A DNA stretch of 64,000 nt from Nitrosomonas sp. (GTDB taxonomy: Bacteria; Pseudomonadota; Gammaproteobacteria; Burkholderiales; Nitrosomonadaceae), in assembly GCA_016703745.1 (NCBI GenBank), contig JADJBK010000004.1, positions 34,166-98,165 of the forward strand, in the 5' to 3' direction. Numbering within the stretch: the first letter of the stretch is position 1; every line of letters begins with the position of its first letter. Made by a program: the position numbers and the translations under genes. The notes under the pieces were generated by a model. The model was not told where the DNA came from, made no database searches, and saw only the letters and a program-made list of their open reading frames with translations. Positions 36,319 to 44,522 of the stretch are shown here, piece after piece.

Positions 36319-36774
36319 ATGGCTATGGTTTTCTGCAGAAATTGTCGCAAAGAAATAAAAAAAACCGCAAATATATGCACATATTGCAAAACATCGTTGT
36401 TTAGTAAAAAACATGAGAATCCAGCCATCCCGGATGGCATTAAAGGCTGGTCTTGGGGGGCTTTTATCTTTAATGGAATTTGGGCGATAGGAAATCGGAC
36501 TTGGGTTGGATTATTATCATTTATTCCTATTGTAGGTATTATTATGTGTGTAATACTCGGTATTAAAGGTCGGGAATGGGCTTGGAGAAACAAGGAATGG
36601 GAAAGCATCGAACATTTTAATCGTGTTCAAAAGAAATGGTCATTCTGGGGAGGGGTACTTATCATTACCGTCATATCTCTAGATATCGCAAGTGCCTTTC
36701 TAGTAATCCCTGCATATCAAGATTACGTACAGCAAGCAAAAAACAACATGAACTTAAATCAGAATTATAAATAA
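36319..36774 (+). CDS. Zinc-ribbon membrane protein
   Basis: 151 residues. N-terminal zinc ribbon (CRNCRKEIKKTANICTYC), then about three membrane helices (WGAFIFNGIWAIG, LLSFIPIVGIIMCVILG, GVLIITVISLDIASAFLVI). Function unknown; zinc-ribbon/TM proteins of this sort occur next to defence genes. It lies just before the cyclase-like gene. Confidence 0.65.
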   Translation: MAMVFCRNCRKEIKKTANICTYCKTSLFSKKHENPAIPDGIKGWSWGAFIFNGIWAIGNRTWVGLLSFIPIVGIIMCVILGIKGREWAWRNKEWESIEHFNRVQKKWSFWGGVLIITVISLDIASAFLVIPAYQDYVQQAKNNMNLNQNYK

Positions 36775-37579
36775 AGTTAGAAGGATGCTCTAAAGCGCCC
36801 TTCTTCTGGCGGTTATGGCAAACGTTAGGTTACTTGCACATGTCTGATGCGCCGTATCAATTTGCCAACTATCTGACCGTGATTGTCGATTTGCTTGGCC
36901 ATCGAAATCTCTATCAGAAAATTGCAGATATTCCCGAAGACGAGAGCACTGAACTACCCGAGTTCACATCTCAGGTTATTAAATTCATTCAATCAATCGA
37001 ATATCTGAAAAAAGACGTAGAGGAGTATTTCACCTGCCACGATTCGTTTCAGTCGGAACCGCCGTGGCCTGAGGAATTACGCGAATTTAAGGAGAAAATG
37101 GCCAAAAGAATCTGCAAAATTCAGCGGTTCTCCGATGGCTTGGTAATTTTTGTGCCACTTAGGCAAGACGAATCTCATTTTCCAATTGGGTCGGTTTATA
37201 AAGCCTTGGGAGCGGCAGCAATGCTTCTCCTCATGTCATTAGCTAAAGGGTCTCCAATTCGCGGAGGAATCGCGATTGGCAGCGGCATCGAGCTTGATGA
37301 AGGTGAACTATTCGGGCCAGTTGTTGGGCGCGCTCACGAAGCTGAAAGCCAACTTGCACAGTACCCCAGAATCGTCGTTCATCCATCCGTAGCGGAGTAC
37401 GTTGCTAAGCATGCTTCGATTGACAACCCTAAAACTAACGAAGGGAAGTATCTCAAGCGTATGGGGGAAATCTGTACGGGAATGATCGCCCATGATGTTG
37501 ATGGCATTCCCATTATAGTGGCCCCCGATTTTCAGACAATAAATTAAGGTGGTAACCTGCTGCAATTGAGGAGCAGGTT

Positions 37580-37873
37580 ATGAGCGAAACGAAGCGCAAG
37601 AATTTTAGTGGCGAGTTCAAGGCCAAGGTGGCACTTGAAGCGGTCCGTGGCATCAAGACGGTTAACGAAATTGGCCAGGAGTTTGGGGTTCATCCGACAC
37701 AGGTTGGTATGTGGAAGAAGGAGCTGCAAGAGCAGGCATCCAGCCTGTTTGATTCCAAGCGCGGTCCAAAGCCTGCCGACCCGTCAGCTAGCCCGGAGCG
37801 CCTGTGTTCCGAGATCGGGCGGTTGAAGATGGAACTGGACTGGCTCAAAAAAAAGTCCGGGATCAGCCAGTAG
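37580..37873 (+). CDS. IS3-family OrfA
   Basis: 97 residues; HTH NEIGQEFGVHPTQVGMWKKEL. Ends just after the slippery A AAA AAA G where a -1 slip gives the OrfAB transposase. Confidence 0.88.
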   Translation: MSETKRKNFSGEFKAKVALEAVRGIKTVNEIGQEFGVHPTQVGMWKKELQEQASSLFDSKRGPKPADPSASPERLCSEIGRLKMELDWLKKKSGISQ

Positions 37874-38850
37874 AAAACCGCAAGCAATGGGTCAGCGCCA
37901 TCGAACCACTGGCGCTGACTCGGCAATGCGAACTGGCGGGAGTTAACCGCTCCACGGTCTATGCGCCGCACATGGCCGCAAAACCGGACGAGCAGGAATT
38001 GGTACTGCTGGGACTGATTGACGCCGAATACACACGTCATCCGTTTTACGGCAGCCGCAAGATCAAGCATTATCTGCGTGGTTTAGGTTACAAGATCAAC
38101 CGCAAGCGCGTACAGAGGTTGATGGGCATACTGGGCCTTGCCGGCATGGCGCCGGGGCCGAATACCAGCCGCCCGCACCCGCAGCACAAAGTTTATCCGT
38201 ACCTGCTCAGAGGCGTGAATGTGATCCGCCCCAATCAGGTATGGAGTACGGACATCACATACATCCGCTTGGCACGCGGGTTCGTGTACTTGGTGGCCGT
38301 GATCGACTGGTACTCGCGTAAAGTGCTGTCGTGGCGGTTATCGAATACGCTGGATAGCGGATTCTGTGTGGACTGCCTGGAGCAGGCATTGCAGACATAT
38401 GGAACGCCCGAGATATTCAACACCGATCAGGGCTGCCAGTTCACCAGCGAAGCTTTTACTGGTGTGCTGTTAAAAAAAGAAATCGCCATCAGCATGGACG
38501 GGCGTGGCCGGGCACTGGATAACATCTTTGTGGAACGGCTCTGGCGCAGCGTCAAACACGAGGACGTGTATCTGAAAGGTTACGCCACGATGCCTGAATT
38601 GCTGATAGGTCTGACAGAATACTTTGTGCTTTACAACACAGAAAGACCGCACCAATCGCTGGGCTACGACACGCCAGATCAGGTATACCGTACAGCGAGT
38701 GGTGGCGGAGCAAGGATTGTGGACAAATATAGTGAGAAAGAAAAATCTCACACAGAAGTAGAAACAAAAAAAGAAACCGAAAACCGGGGCAGCGCCGTTC
38801 CGCTGCATGAAGAAGGTTACCCTCTTAAACTCGATACATTATTGTCTTGA
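37804..38850 (+). CDS. IS3-family OrfB (DDE integrase domain)
   Basis: Open for 348 residues, but the first part overlaps orfA and is used only through frameshifting. rve core with STDITYIRLARG, FNTDQGCQFTS and NIFVERLWRSVKHEDVY. Confidence 0.88.
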   Translation: MFRDRAVEDGTGLAQKKVRDQPVENRKQWVSAIEPLALTRQCELAGVNRSTVYAPHMAAKPDEQELVLLGLIDAEYTRHPFYGSRKIKHYLRGLGYKINRKRVQRLMGILGLAGMAPGPNTSRPHPQHKVYPYLLRGVNVIRPNQVWSTDITYIRLARGFVYLVAVIDWYSRKVLSWRLSNTLDSGFCVDCLEQALQTYGTPEIFNTDQGCQFTSEAFTGVLLKKEIAISMDGRGRALDNIFVERLWRSVKHEDVYLKGYATMPELLIGLTEYFVLYNTERPHQSLGYDTPDQVYRTASGGGARIVDKYSEKEKSHTEVETKKETENRGSAVPLHEEGYPLKLDTLLS

Positions 38851-39103
38851 CGGAGGGGTCCACTATACATACTACATTATCTTGGTGACGTGTTGTGGGA
38901 TGGAATTCTTGGCCCCGACGGTTCTCTCCTTCTTGAAAAGGCTCGCGAGTTCGCTGCATCACAACTCGAAAAGCATCAGAACGCCGGAAACAGCAAGTTG
39001 GCAATTCGCTATTTACTGCTTTCCAGCTATTTAAATGAAAATGGGCCAGTGCCATCCAGTAAGAAGTAACCTAACTCAGGCGTGATGTTTCAAAAGGAAG
39101 CGT

Positions 39104-39604
39104 ATGGAAGAAGTCAAAGTTTTATGGCTCCAATTCAATGAGTATTCCAACAAGCTAGCAAATGCGCTCGGTAGAACAGGCAACATTGTTGGCGAGTATG
39201 CTGAATATCTCGCACATCAGTATTATGGCGGCAGCCTGATCGAAATATGCGGAGCTGGTGCAGATATAAGAACTGAAGATGGAACACTGTATCAAGTTAA
39301 GTCTCGGAAAATTAAAGGTACGCCAACAACTCAATTAAACGTCATCCGTTCATGGAATTTTCATTACCTTGTAATAATACTGTTCGATGCAAACGGCGGG
39401 ATAAAACGGGCACTTGAAGCTCCAGTCGAAATTGCCAGAGAATACGGGGTGAAAAACATTCATCAAAATGGGTGGGTTATTACAACAACACAAAGGTTTT
39501 TAAATGATAGGCGGTTAAAGGATATTACGGCTCCGCTAAGCAGCGCACCCCGCAAACCTGTTGCAATCAGCAGGTTTGACTCAACTCACCCTGAAAATGT
39601 CTGA
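39104..39604 (+). CDS. PD-(D/E)XK-like protein at the edge of the defence operon
   Basis: 166 residues. GEYAEYLAHQYYGG, then GADIRTEDGTLYQVKSRKIKG give the Asp...Gln-x-Lys pattern of a restriction-nuclease-like core, with FHYLVIILFD as the following strand. It precedes the GHKL-ATPase operon by 180 bases in the same direction. It could be a nuclease of that system or an independent enzyme. Gap 39605-39784 shows no gene. Confidence 0.62.
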   Translation: MEEVKVLWLQFNEYSNKLANALGRTGNIVGEYAEYLAHQYYGGSLIEICGAGADIRTEDGTLYQVKSRKIKGTPTTQLNVIRSWNFHYLVIILFDANGGIKRALEAPVEIAREYGVKNIHQNGWVITTTQRFLNDRRLKDITAPLSSAPRKPVAISRFDSTHPENV

Positions 39605-39784
39605 AATAGACACTTTTGGCACCGACATTGACGGTACTTTCATATTGAAAGTGGTTTTTAAAAGACTTTTGGTATCTCAGCCCTTCGATGCGAGGCCGAA
39701 TTTTAGAGATAATTGCATAGCGTTTGTAAGCCTTAGCCGAGCTCCAACTTTTGTGCACCACTCTTTGCCAATGGTGATATCGTA

Positions 39785-41413
39785 ATGACAGATTTAATCA
39801 ATGAACCCAATGCCCACCGGCTAATATTCGGTCTCCGTGACACAGGGTATAACGTCAAGACCGCCGCTGCGGACATCATCGATAACTCCATTGCCGCAAA
39901 AGCGGACAAGATTAATGTTGAGATTATCCTGCGCAATGATGGACGAAAATTGGTCTACTTTGGTGATAACGGAGAGGGCATGGATCCCAAAGGCATCTTT
40001 GGCGCCATGCGTTATGGAGCAGCTGTTCGTGGAAATCCCGAAAGCCTTGGCAAATTTGGTCTAGGACTAAAAACTGCATCAAGTTCGGTATGCCTCAAGT
40101 ACACCCTGATTTCACGCAACTCTCCTGATCAGGCACTGGCAAAACTTGCTTGGGATCTCGATCATGTCGCCAAGGAAGAACAGTGGGAGATGCTTCAAGA
40201 GCCGGTGACCCAGGATGAGCGCGATATGTTTGATGAGTTGTGCGGTGAAACGGGGACTCTTGTTGTCTGGGAGAAATGCGACAGAATCCTCAACAAGGAT
40301 TATGTAGCCGGAGGCACGCAAGAGAAAGGTGCGATCAACAGGCTTGCCGAAAGTCTGTCCAAGCACATTTCATTGGTCTACCACCGTTTCCTCGATAAGT
40401 CCGATGGGCGTGAGCGCAACATTGATATTGTCATCAACCAGATGCCTGTCGAACCATGGAACCCCTTCTATCCAGCATGCTCCGCACAGGTTCTTTCTGA
40501 AAGTAAACAAAAGCTACTTGTAGAATTGCCGGATGGCTCGGAGGAAACAGCAAACATCCGGGCGTGGATCCTGCCGCACCGCAATGATATGACTAAGGAA
40601 GAGGAAAAGACGCATGCGCGTATATCAAACCGGGCACAGGGATTTTACGTCTATCGCGAGGGGCGCCTGATTCAGGACGGGAGCTGGATGGAGGTATTCG
40701 GAGCACCCGAGCCGCATACATCCCTGCTGCGTATCGAATTCGACTTCGGCTACGAGCTTGACGATGCATTCCGGATTGACGTGAAGAAGTCCCGCATTCT
40801 CTTCCATCCGGATCTTGAGGACGGCCTACGTGTGCTGCTTCAGCCTGTCTATCGTGAAGCGGGGATTCGGTATCGCCGACAGAACCGTGAACACGCAAAC
40901 ACCCACAATATCGACCACACCAGCGCTAACAAAAATATTGCGGATACAGGCAATGCGAGTAAGCCCATGGTGACCTCGGTAGATCCAATTACGCAAACTG
41001 CCATTGTTGCTAACAACATGGGTCCCAAGATCCGGCTCAAACTACCTGTCGAGAGCAATGTGGGTGCCGATACTGTCTATGTTGAGGCTGTTGAAAGCAT
41101 TAACTCCGGTGAGTTGTGGCAGCCGGCTTTCCGCAGCGCCGGGGTCAGCGGCCATGTACCCGCAGTGTTGTTGAACAAGCATCACGATTTCTACCAGAAA
41201 ATCTACCAGCGGGCAGCGGGGAATGGTTTTGCGGTTGAGGGCATGGATCTGCTTTTGTGGGCGTTTGCCGTTGCAGAGCAGAACAATACGAATCCGGAGA
41301 TGGAGCCGATTTTCGAGGACATACGCAATGAGATTTCAAATAATCTCAGGAAGCTTCTACGCAATATTTCGGATCCCGAACCGGGTGAGTTGATCGCTGA
41401 AGAAAACGAGTGA
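39785..41413 (+). CDS. MORC/MutL-like GHKL ATPase of a restriction-type system
   Basis: 542 residues. Bergerat fold in the first 110 residues: N box DIIDNSIAAKAD, G1 FGDNGEGMDP, G2 LGKFGLGLKTAS. The middle (DPVEPWNPFYP, YREGRLIQDGSWM, LRIEFDFGYELDDAFRIDVKKS) is the transducer part with a catalytic Lys. Prokaryotic MORC relatives occur in restriction-like operons with SNF2 or Z1 helicases and nucleases. First gene of a four-gene unit with spacing of 1 base or overlaps. Confidence 0.85.
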   Translation: MTDLINEPNAHRLIFGLRDTGYNVKTAAADIIDNSIAAKADKINVEIILRNDGRKLVYFGDNGEGMDPKGIFGAMRYGAAVRGNPESLGKFGLGLKTASSSVCLKYTLISRNSPDQALAKLAWDLDHVAKEEQWEMLQEPVTQDERDMFDELCGETGTLVVWEKCDRILNKDYVAGGTQEKGAINRLAESLSKHISLVYHRFLDKSDGRERNIDIVINQMPVEPWNPFYPACSAQVLSESKQKLLVELPDGSEETANIRAWILPHRNDMTKEEEKTHARISNRAQGFYVYREGRLIQDGSWMEVFGAPEPHTSLLRIEFDFGYELDDAFRIDVKKSRILFHPDLEDGLRVLLQPVYREAGIRYRRQNREHANTHNIDHTSANKNIADTGNASKPMVTSVDPITQTAIVANNMGPKIRLKLPVESNVGADTVYVEAVESINSGELWQPAFRSAGVSGHVPAVLLNKHHDFYQKIYQRAAGNGFAVEGMDLLLWAFAVAEQNNTNPEMEPIFEDIRNEISNNLRKLLRNISDPEPGELIAEENE

Positions 41414-41414
41414 G

Positions 41415-42254
41415 ATGATCGCCGCGAAGAAAAAGCTGATTCTGCGTGAGCTCGAGGAAGGAACAGGTGCAGCAATTGCCGCAACGGTTGACCATAGCGG
41501 TCTTCGGACCGGCCTGCGAATCTGGTTCAGCGATCTGGATGAACGGCACGGCCCCGTTGCAGATATTCACCCATACGGACTGAGAGGACATCGGGTCGAG
41601 CTCACGTTCGGAGATTATTCAGGTGCTGTTCTCGGACAGATTCGAAATGCATCGCCTGAGGATGTCCAACTGGCCCGTGCATTGGTGGCTTCGATCCGTG
41701 AAGACATCCGAATCGAGGTGTCAGGACAAGACCTTCCCGAACAAAGACTTTTCGATTGGGACGTGGCAGATGGCACATTCAAGATGACGGCAACGATCCG
41801 TGATCAGGTGAAGCCGCTCGAAGATGCCGCGTTGATTGATATCTGTCACGACGTTATCGTACCGATGATGGCCGCCATGGCTGAGCTCATTGGGTACGAT
41901 GTCATCGAAGAGCCGGAGCATGGCGAGGAGTCAGCCTTTGAAGGAGCCATTTTGCAGTCAGTCGTGAAGCGCCGCGAACGTAACCCGCGAAACCGGCTGC
42001 TTTGTATCCGCATACATGGAGAAAAGTGTGCGGCCTGCGGTGAAGCGCCGCTGCTGAAATATGGTGTGGCAGGGTCGATCATCGAGGTCCATCACCTCGA
42101 ACCATTGGCATCACTTGCTGCACCTCGTTCTTATGATCCTCGCACTGATCTGGTGCCGCTTTGCCCGAGTTGTCACCGCGCAATCCATACGAGGCGTCCG
42201 GTTCCGTTTGGCATTGAGGAACTCAGGGCAATGATAGAGGCTAGCCGTGGATGA
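41415..42254 (+). CDS. HNH endonuclease of the MORC-SNF2 operon
   Basis: 279 residues. N-terminal unknown domain (about 180 residues) and C-terminal McrA-type HNH: CAACGEAPLLKYG, IIEVHHLEPL, DPRTDLVPLCPSCHRAIHTR, with the four zinc Cys and the catalytic His. Candidate DNA-cutting subunit. Starts 1 base after the ATPase stop and overlaps the SNF2 gene by 8 bases. Confidence 0.88.
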   Translation: MIAAKKKLILRELEEGTGAAIAATVDHSGLRTGLRIWFSDLDERHGPVADIHPYGLRGHRVELTFGDYSGAVLGQIRNASPEDVQLARALVASIREDIRIEVSGQDLPEQRLFDWDVADGTFKMTATIRDQVKPLEDAALIDICHDVIVPMMAAMAELIGYDVIEEPEHGEESAFEGAILQSVVKRRERNPRNRLLCIRIHGEKCAACGEAPLLKYGVAGSIIEVHHLEPLASLAAPRSYDPRTDLVPLCPSCHRAIHTRRPVPFGIEELRAMIEASRG

Positions 42255-44067
42255 TCTCCCTGGTCTGCCGGTGACCTTCGAGGCACTTCGGTCGTGCTTG
42301 CCCGAGGGATTCGCGCTCTCTGAGCGCGTAATTGACCCGGTTATTGTTATCGACAGGATCGACAAATGTATCGTAGCGCGCCTTGCAGGTGTCCGTATGC
42401 TGAGGGGAGTTCAAAACATCTGCCAGGCTCCCGATAATTCGCACGCCTGGGTAGTGGATGGAACGACAATCCGGCCGCTTCCACGGGATGCAGCCAAAAT
42501 TTTTGTCGAGATGTTGCGCGGGGCTGACCCGGACAATCTATCCTACAGCGACGCAATTAGCCTGATTCGAAACGTGGGTGCCGAAATGCGGGCAGAGCCG
42601 GCCGAGGCATTCCTTAAGGCCGGACGGATAGCCGCGGACGACCTTGAGGGAGAAATTGCCATACCAGGACTAACCGCGAACCTTTTTCCATATCAGGCGC
42701 GCGGTGTCCGATGGATGTGGGAGACCATCAGCCATACGGGAGGTCTGATACTTGCCGATGAAATGGGACTGGGTAAGACTTTACAGGTCATTGCGTTGTT
42801 GCTGATGGACCCGCCAAAGGCAGACGCCCCAGCCCTAATTGTTTGCCCCACAAGTCTGATAGCCAACTGGACGCGGGAATTTACGCGATTTGCAGAAGGC
42901 ATGACTGTGATGGTGCACCGGGGTCCACATAGGGCTGGAATCTATCGGGAATTACAAAAGGCAAGTGTTGTAATTACCACATATGACACGATGGTCAATG
43001 ATATATCGATTTTCTCCTCGTTCGAGTGGTCTTGGGTAATCTGCGACGAGGCCCAAGCAATCAAAAATCCAGAATCGAACCGACGTCAGTCCATTGTGAC
43101 TATTCCGCGCCGTCGAGCCGTCCCGATGACCGGCACACCTGTTGAAAACAGTCTCCTAGATTTGTGGTCGCTGGCGGATTTTGCCATTCCGAATCTGCTG
43201 GGTTCGCGACAAGAGTTTGAAGCTAAGTATCCGGATACCATTGAGGCGGCTCAGGAACTCGGGCTGCTAACAGATCCTGTGATTCTCAAGCGAAGGGTGG
43301 CCGACGTAGCCGGTGACTTGCCCGAAAGAATTGACATCGATATTCCGCTTGAACTGGACGAACAGCTTGCCGATCACTATTTGCAAGTCCGCGAAACCAC
43401 TATGGCCGAGTACCCTGTTGCAGGAGCGTTGGTGGCAACTCTTCAGCTACAACTGGTTTGCGCTCACCCTTGGCTTCGTCGCAAGGCCCAAATCGATCCG
43501 GAAGGAGATGACGCGGGAGTTGTACCCTCGAACACTTATCCCCTGATAACCCCAAAGATGGAGCGGGCAGTGGCACTTCTCCAGGAGGCATTTTTCAACG
43601 GACGGAAGGTCATCGTTTTCGCGATCTTCAACAGAATCGGCGATCTCCTGAGAGAAGCGTTTTCCAGCTTTCCTGACGCTTATTGGAGCGCAATTAATGG
43701 CTCGACTCCGCAAGATGAGCGTCAGCCAATCATTGACGGGTTTTCAGCTCATGAGGGGCCTGGATGTTTGGTCTTGAATCCCAAAGCTATTGGAGCCGGC
43801 GTGAACATTACCGCAGCAACAGCGGTGATCCATTTCACGCCTGTCTGGAATCCGGCGTTGGAGGTTCAGGCAAGTGCAAGAGCTCACCGTCGAGGCCAGA
43901 CGCAGCCGGTTACAATCTATCGCCTTTTCTACAAAGATACCGTGGAAGAGGTAATGATTGGGCGTTCCCTGTGGAAGAGTGAACTGGCTAATGAAAGCAT
44001 TCCGGTATCGTCGCGGGATGCAACCGACCTTAAGCGGGCGTTAGAAATTGCACCGAGGAAACAATGA
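42247..44067 (+). CDS. SNF2-family DNA translocase
   Basis: 606 residues from GTG 42247. Walker A DEMGLGKTLQ, box II CDEAQAIKNPES, motif III MTGTPVENSL, motif V/VI IGAGVNITAATAVIHF and SARAHRRGQTQPV. The N-terminal 140 residues are family-specific. It would move along DNA and couple recognition to cutting. Confidence 0.93.
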   Translation: MDDLPGLPVTFEALRSCLPEGFALSERVIDPVIVIDRIDKCIVARLAGVRMLRGVQNICQAPDNSHAWVVDGTTIRPLPRDAAKIFVEMLRGADPDNLSYSDAISLIRNVGAEMRAEPAEAFLKAGRIAADDLEGEIAIPGLTANLFPYQARGVRWMWETISHTGGLILADEMGLGKTLQVIALLLMDPPKADAPALIVCPTSLIANWTREFTRFAEGMTVMVHRGPHRAGIYRELQKASVVITTYDTMVNDISIFSSFEWSWVICDEAQAIKNPESNRRQSIVTIPRRRAVPMTGTPVENSLLDLWSLADFAIPNLLGSRQEFEAKYPDTIEAAQELGLLTDPVILKRRVADVAGDLPERIDIDIPLELDEQLADHYLQVRETTMAEYPVAGALVATLQLQLVCAHPWLRRKAQIDPEGDDAGVVPSNTYPLITPKMERAVALLQEAFFNGRKVIVFAIFNRIGDLLREAFSSFPDAYWSAINGSTPQDERQPIIDGFSAHEGPGCLVLNPKAIGAGVNITAATAVIHFTPVWNPALEVQASARAHRRGQTQPVTIYRLFYKDTVEEVMIGRSLWKSELANESIPVSSRDATDLKRALEIAPRKQ

Positions 44068-44507
44068 CGAAGAAGACCTTCAGTAAGACGTTGAGCGCCA
44101 ACGATGTGGGTGCAACCGGAGCCCACCAAGGTGGAATCCTCATACCAAAATCGGAAGCAGAGCTGCTTTCATTCCTGCCTCTTCTCGACCCCGCAATCAA
44201 AAATCCGGATGCGTGGATCGAATGTATTGATGAGGTCGGGAGCCTGAGGCGGTTCCGGTTTGTGTACTACAACAACAAACTGCATGACCCAAAAGGGACG
44301 CGAAACGAGTATCGCATCACTTACATGACTCGCTATTTCCGGGAAATGTTTGCGAGCGAGGGCGATACCTTTGAAATCTCCCGGATAGACGGGAAGGCCC
44401 GCTACGCCATCAGGGTCATACACCTGTTGGCAGATTCTACCGAGCCGAAAGAACCAGATTCAGTATTCCGGATCAAGATATCTTCGGGGTGGCGGCGGGT
44501 TCACTGA
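44064..44507 (+). CDS. Stand-alone EcoRII-N-type DNA-binding domain
   Basis: 147 residues. The whole protein corresponds to the N-terminal effector domain of restriction enzyme EcoRII: SKTLSANDVGATGAHQGGILIPK, YYNNKLHDPKGTRNEYRITYMTRYF, EGDTFEISRID. In EcoRII this B3-like domain binds CCWGG. The catalytic C-terminal domain is absent here, so it probably acts as the specificity subunit of the operon. Overlaps the SNF2 gene by 4 bases. Confidence 0.86.
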   Translation: MTKKTFSKTLSANDVGATGAHQGGILIPKSEAELLSFLPLLDPAIKNPDAWIECIDEVGSLRRFRFVYYNNKLHDPKGTRNEYRITYMTRYFREMFASEGDTFEISRIDGKARYAIRVIHLLADSTEPKEPDSVFRIKISSGWRRVH

Positions 44508-44522
44508 AAGATTTGAGTTTCA

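Larger units (their letters stand above)
37514..38867 (+). mobile_element. IS3-family element, copy 2, with CAT target duplication
   Basis: 1354 bp, ends TATAGTGG and CCACTATA, flanked by CAT at 37511-37513 and 38868-38870. Same family as copy 1 (19342). Probably the functional copy: its frameshift run has eight A. Confidence 0.9.
36834..39069 (+). pseudogene. Class III nucleotidyl-cyclase-like protein, interrupted by IS3
   Basis: Coding 36834-37513, then IS3 (37514-38867), then coding to the TAA at 39067-39069. Removing the IS and one copy of CAT restores one continuous frame of about 290 residues. It shows cyclase-like landmarks: Asp in VIVDLLGHRNLY, IQRFSDGLVIF with a second Asp, RGGIAIGSG, and FGPVVGRAHEAESQLA in the place of the N-x-x-A-R-L helix. 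It might make a cyclic nucleotide in a defence pathway, but this is fold-level inference. As written the product would be cut at residue ~226 with an IS-encoded tail. Confidence 0.7.

Noticed and set aside
36319..39069. Calling the zinc-ribbon protein and cyclase-like gene a Pycsar pair
   Set aside because: The cyclase assignment is only fold-level and the membrane protein does not clearly match known Pycsar effectors, so I left it as a possibility.
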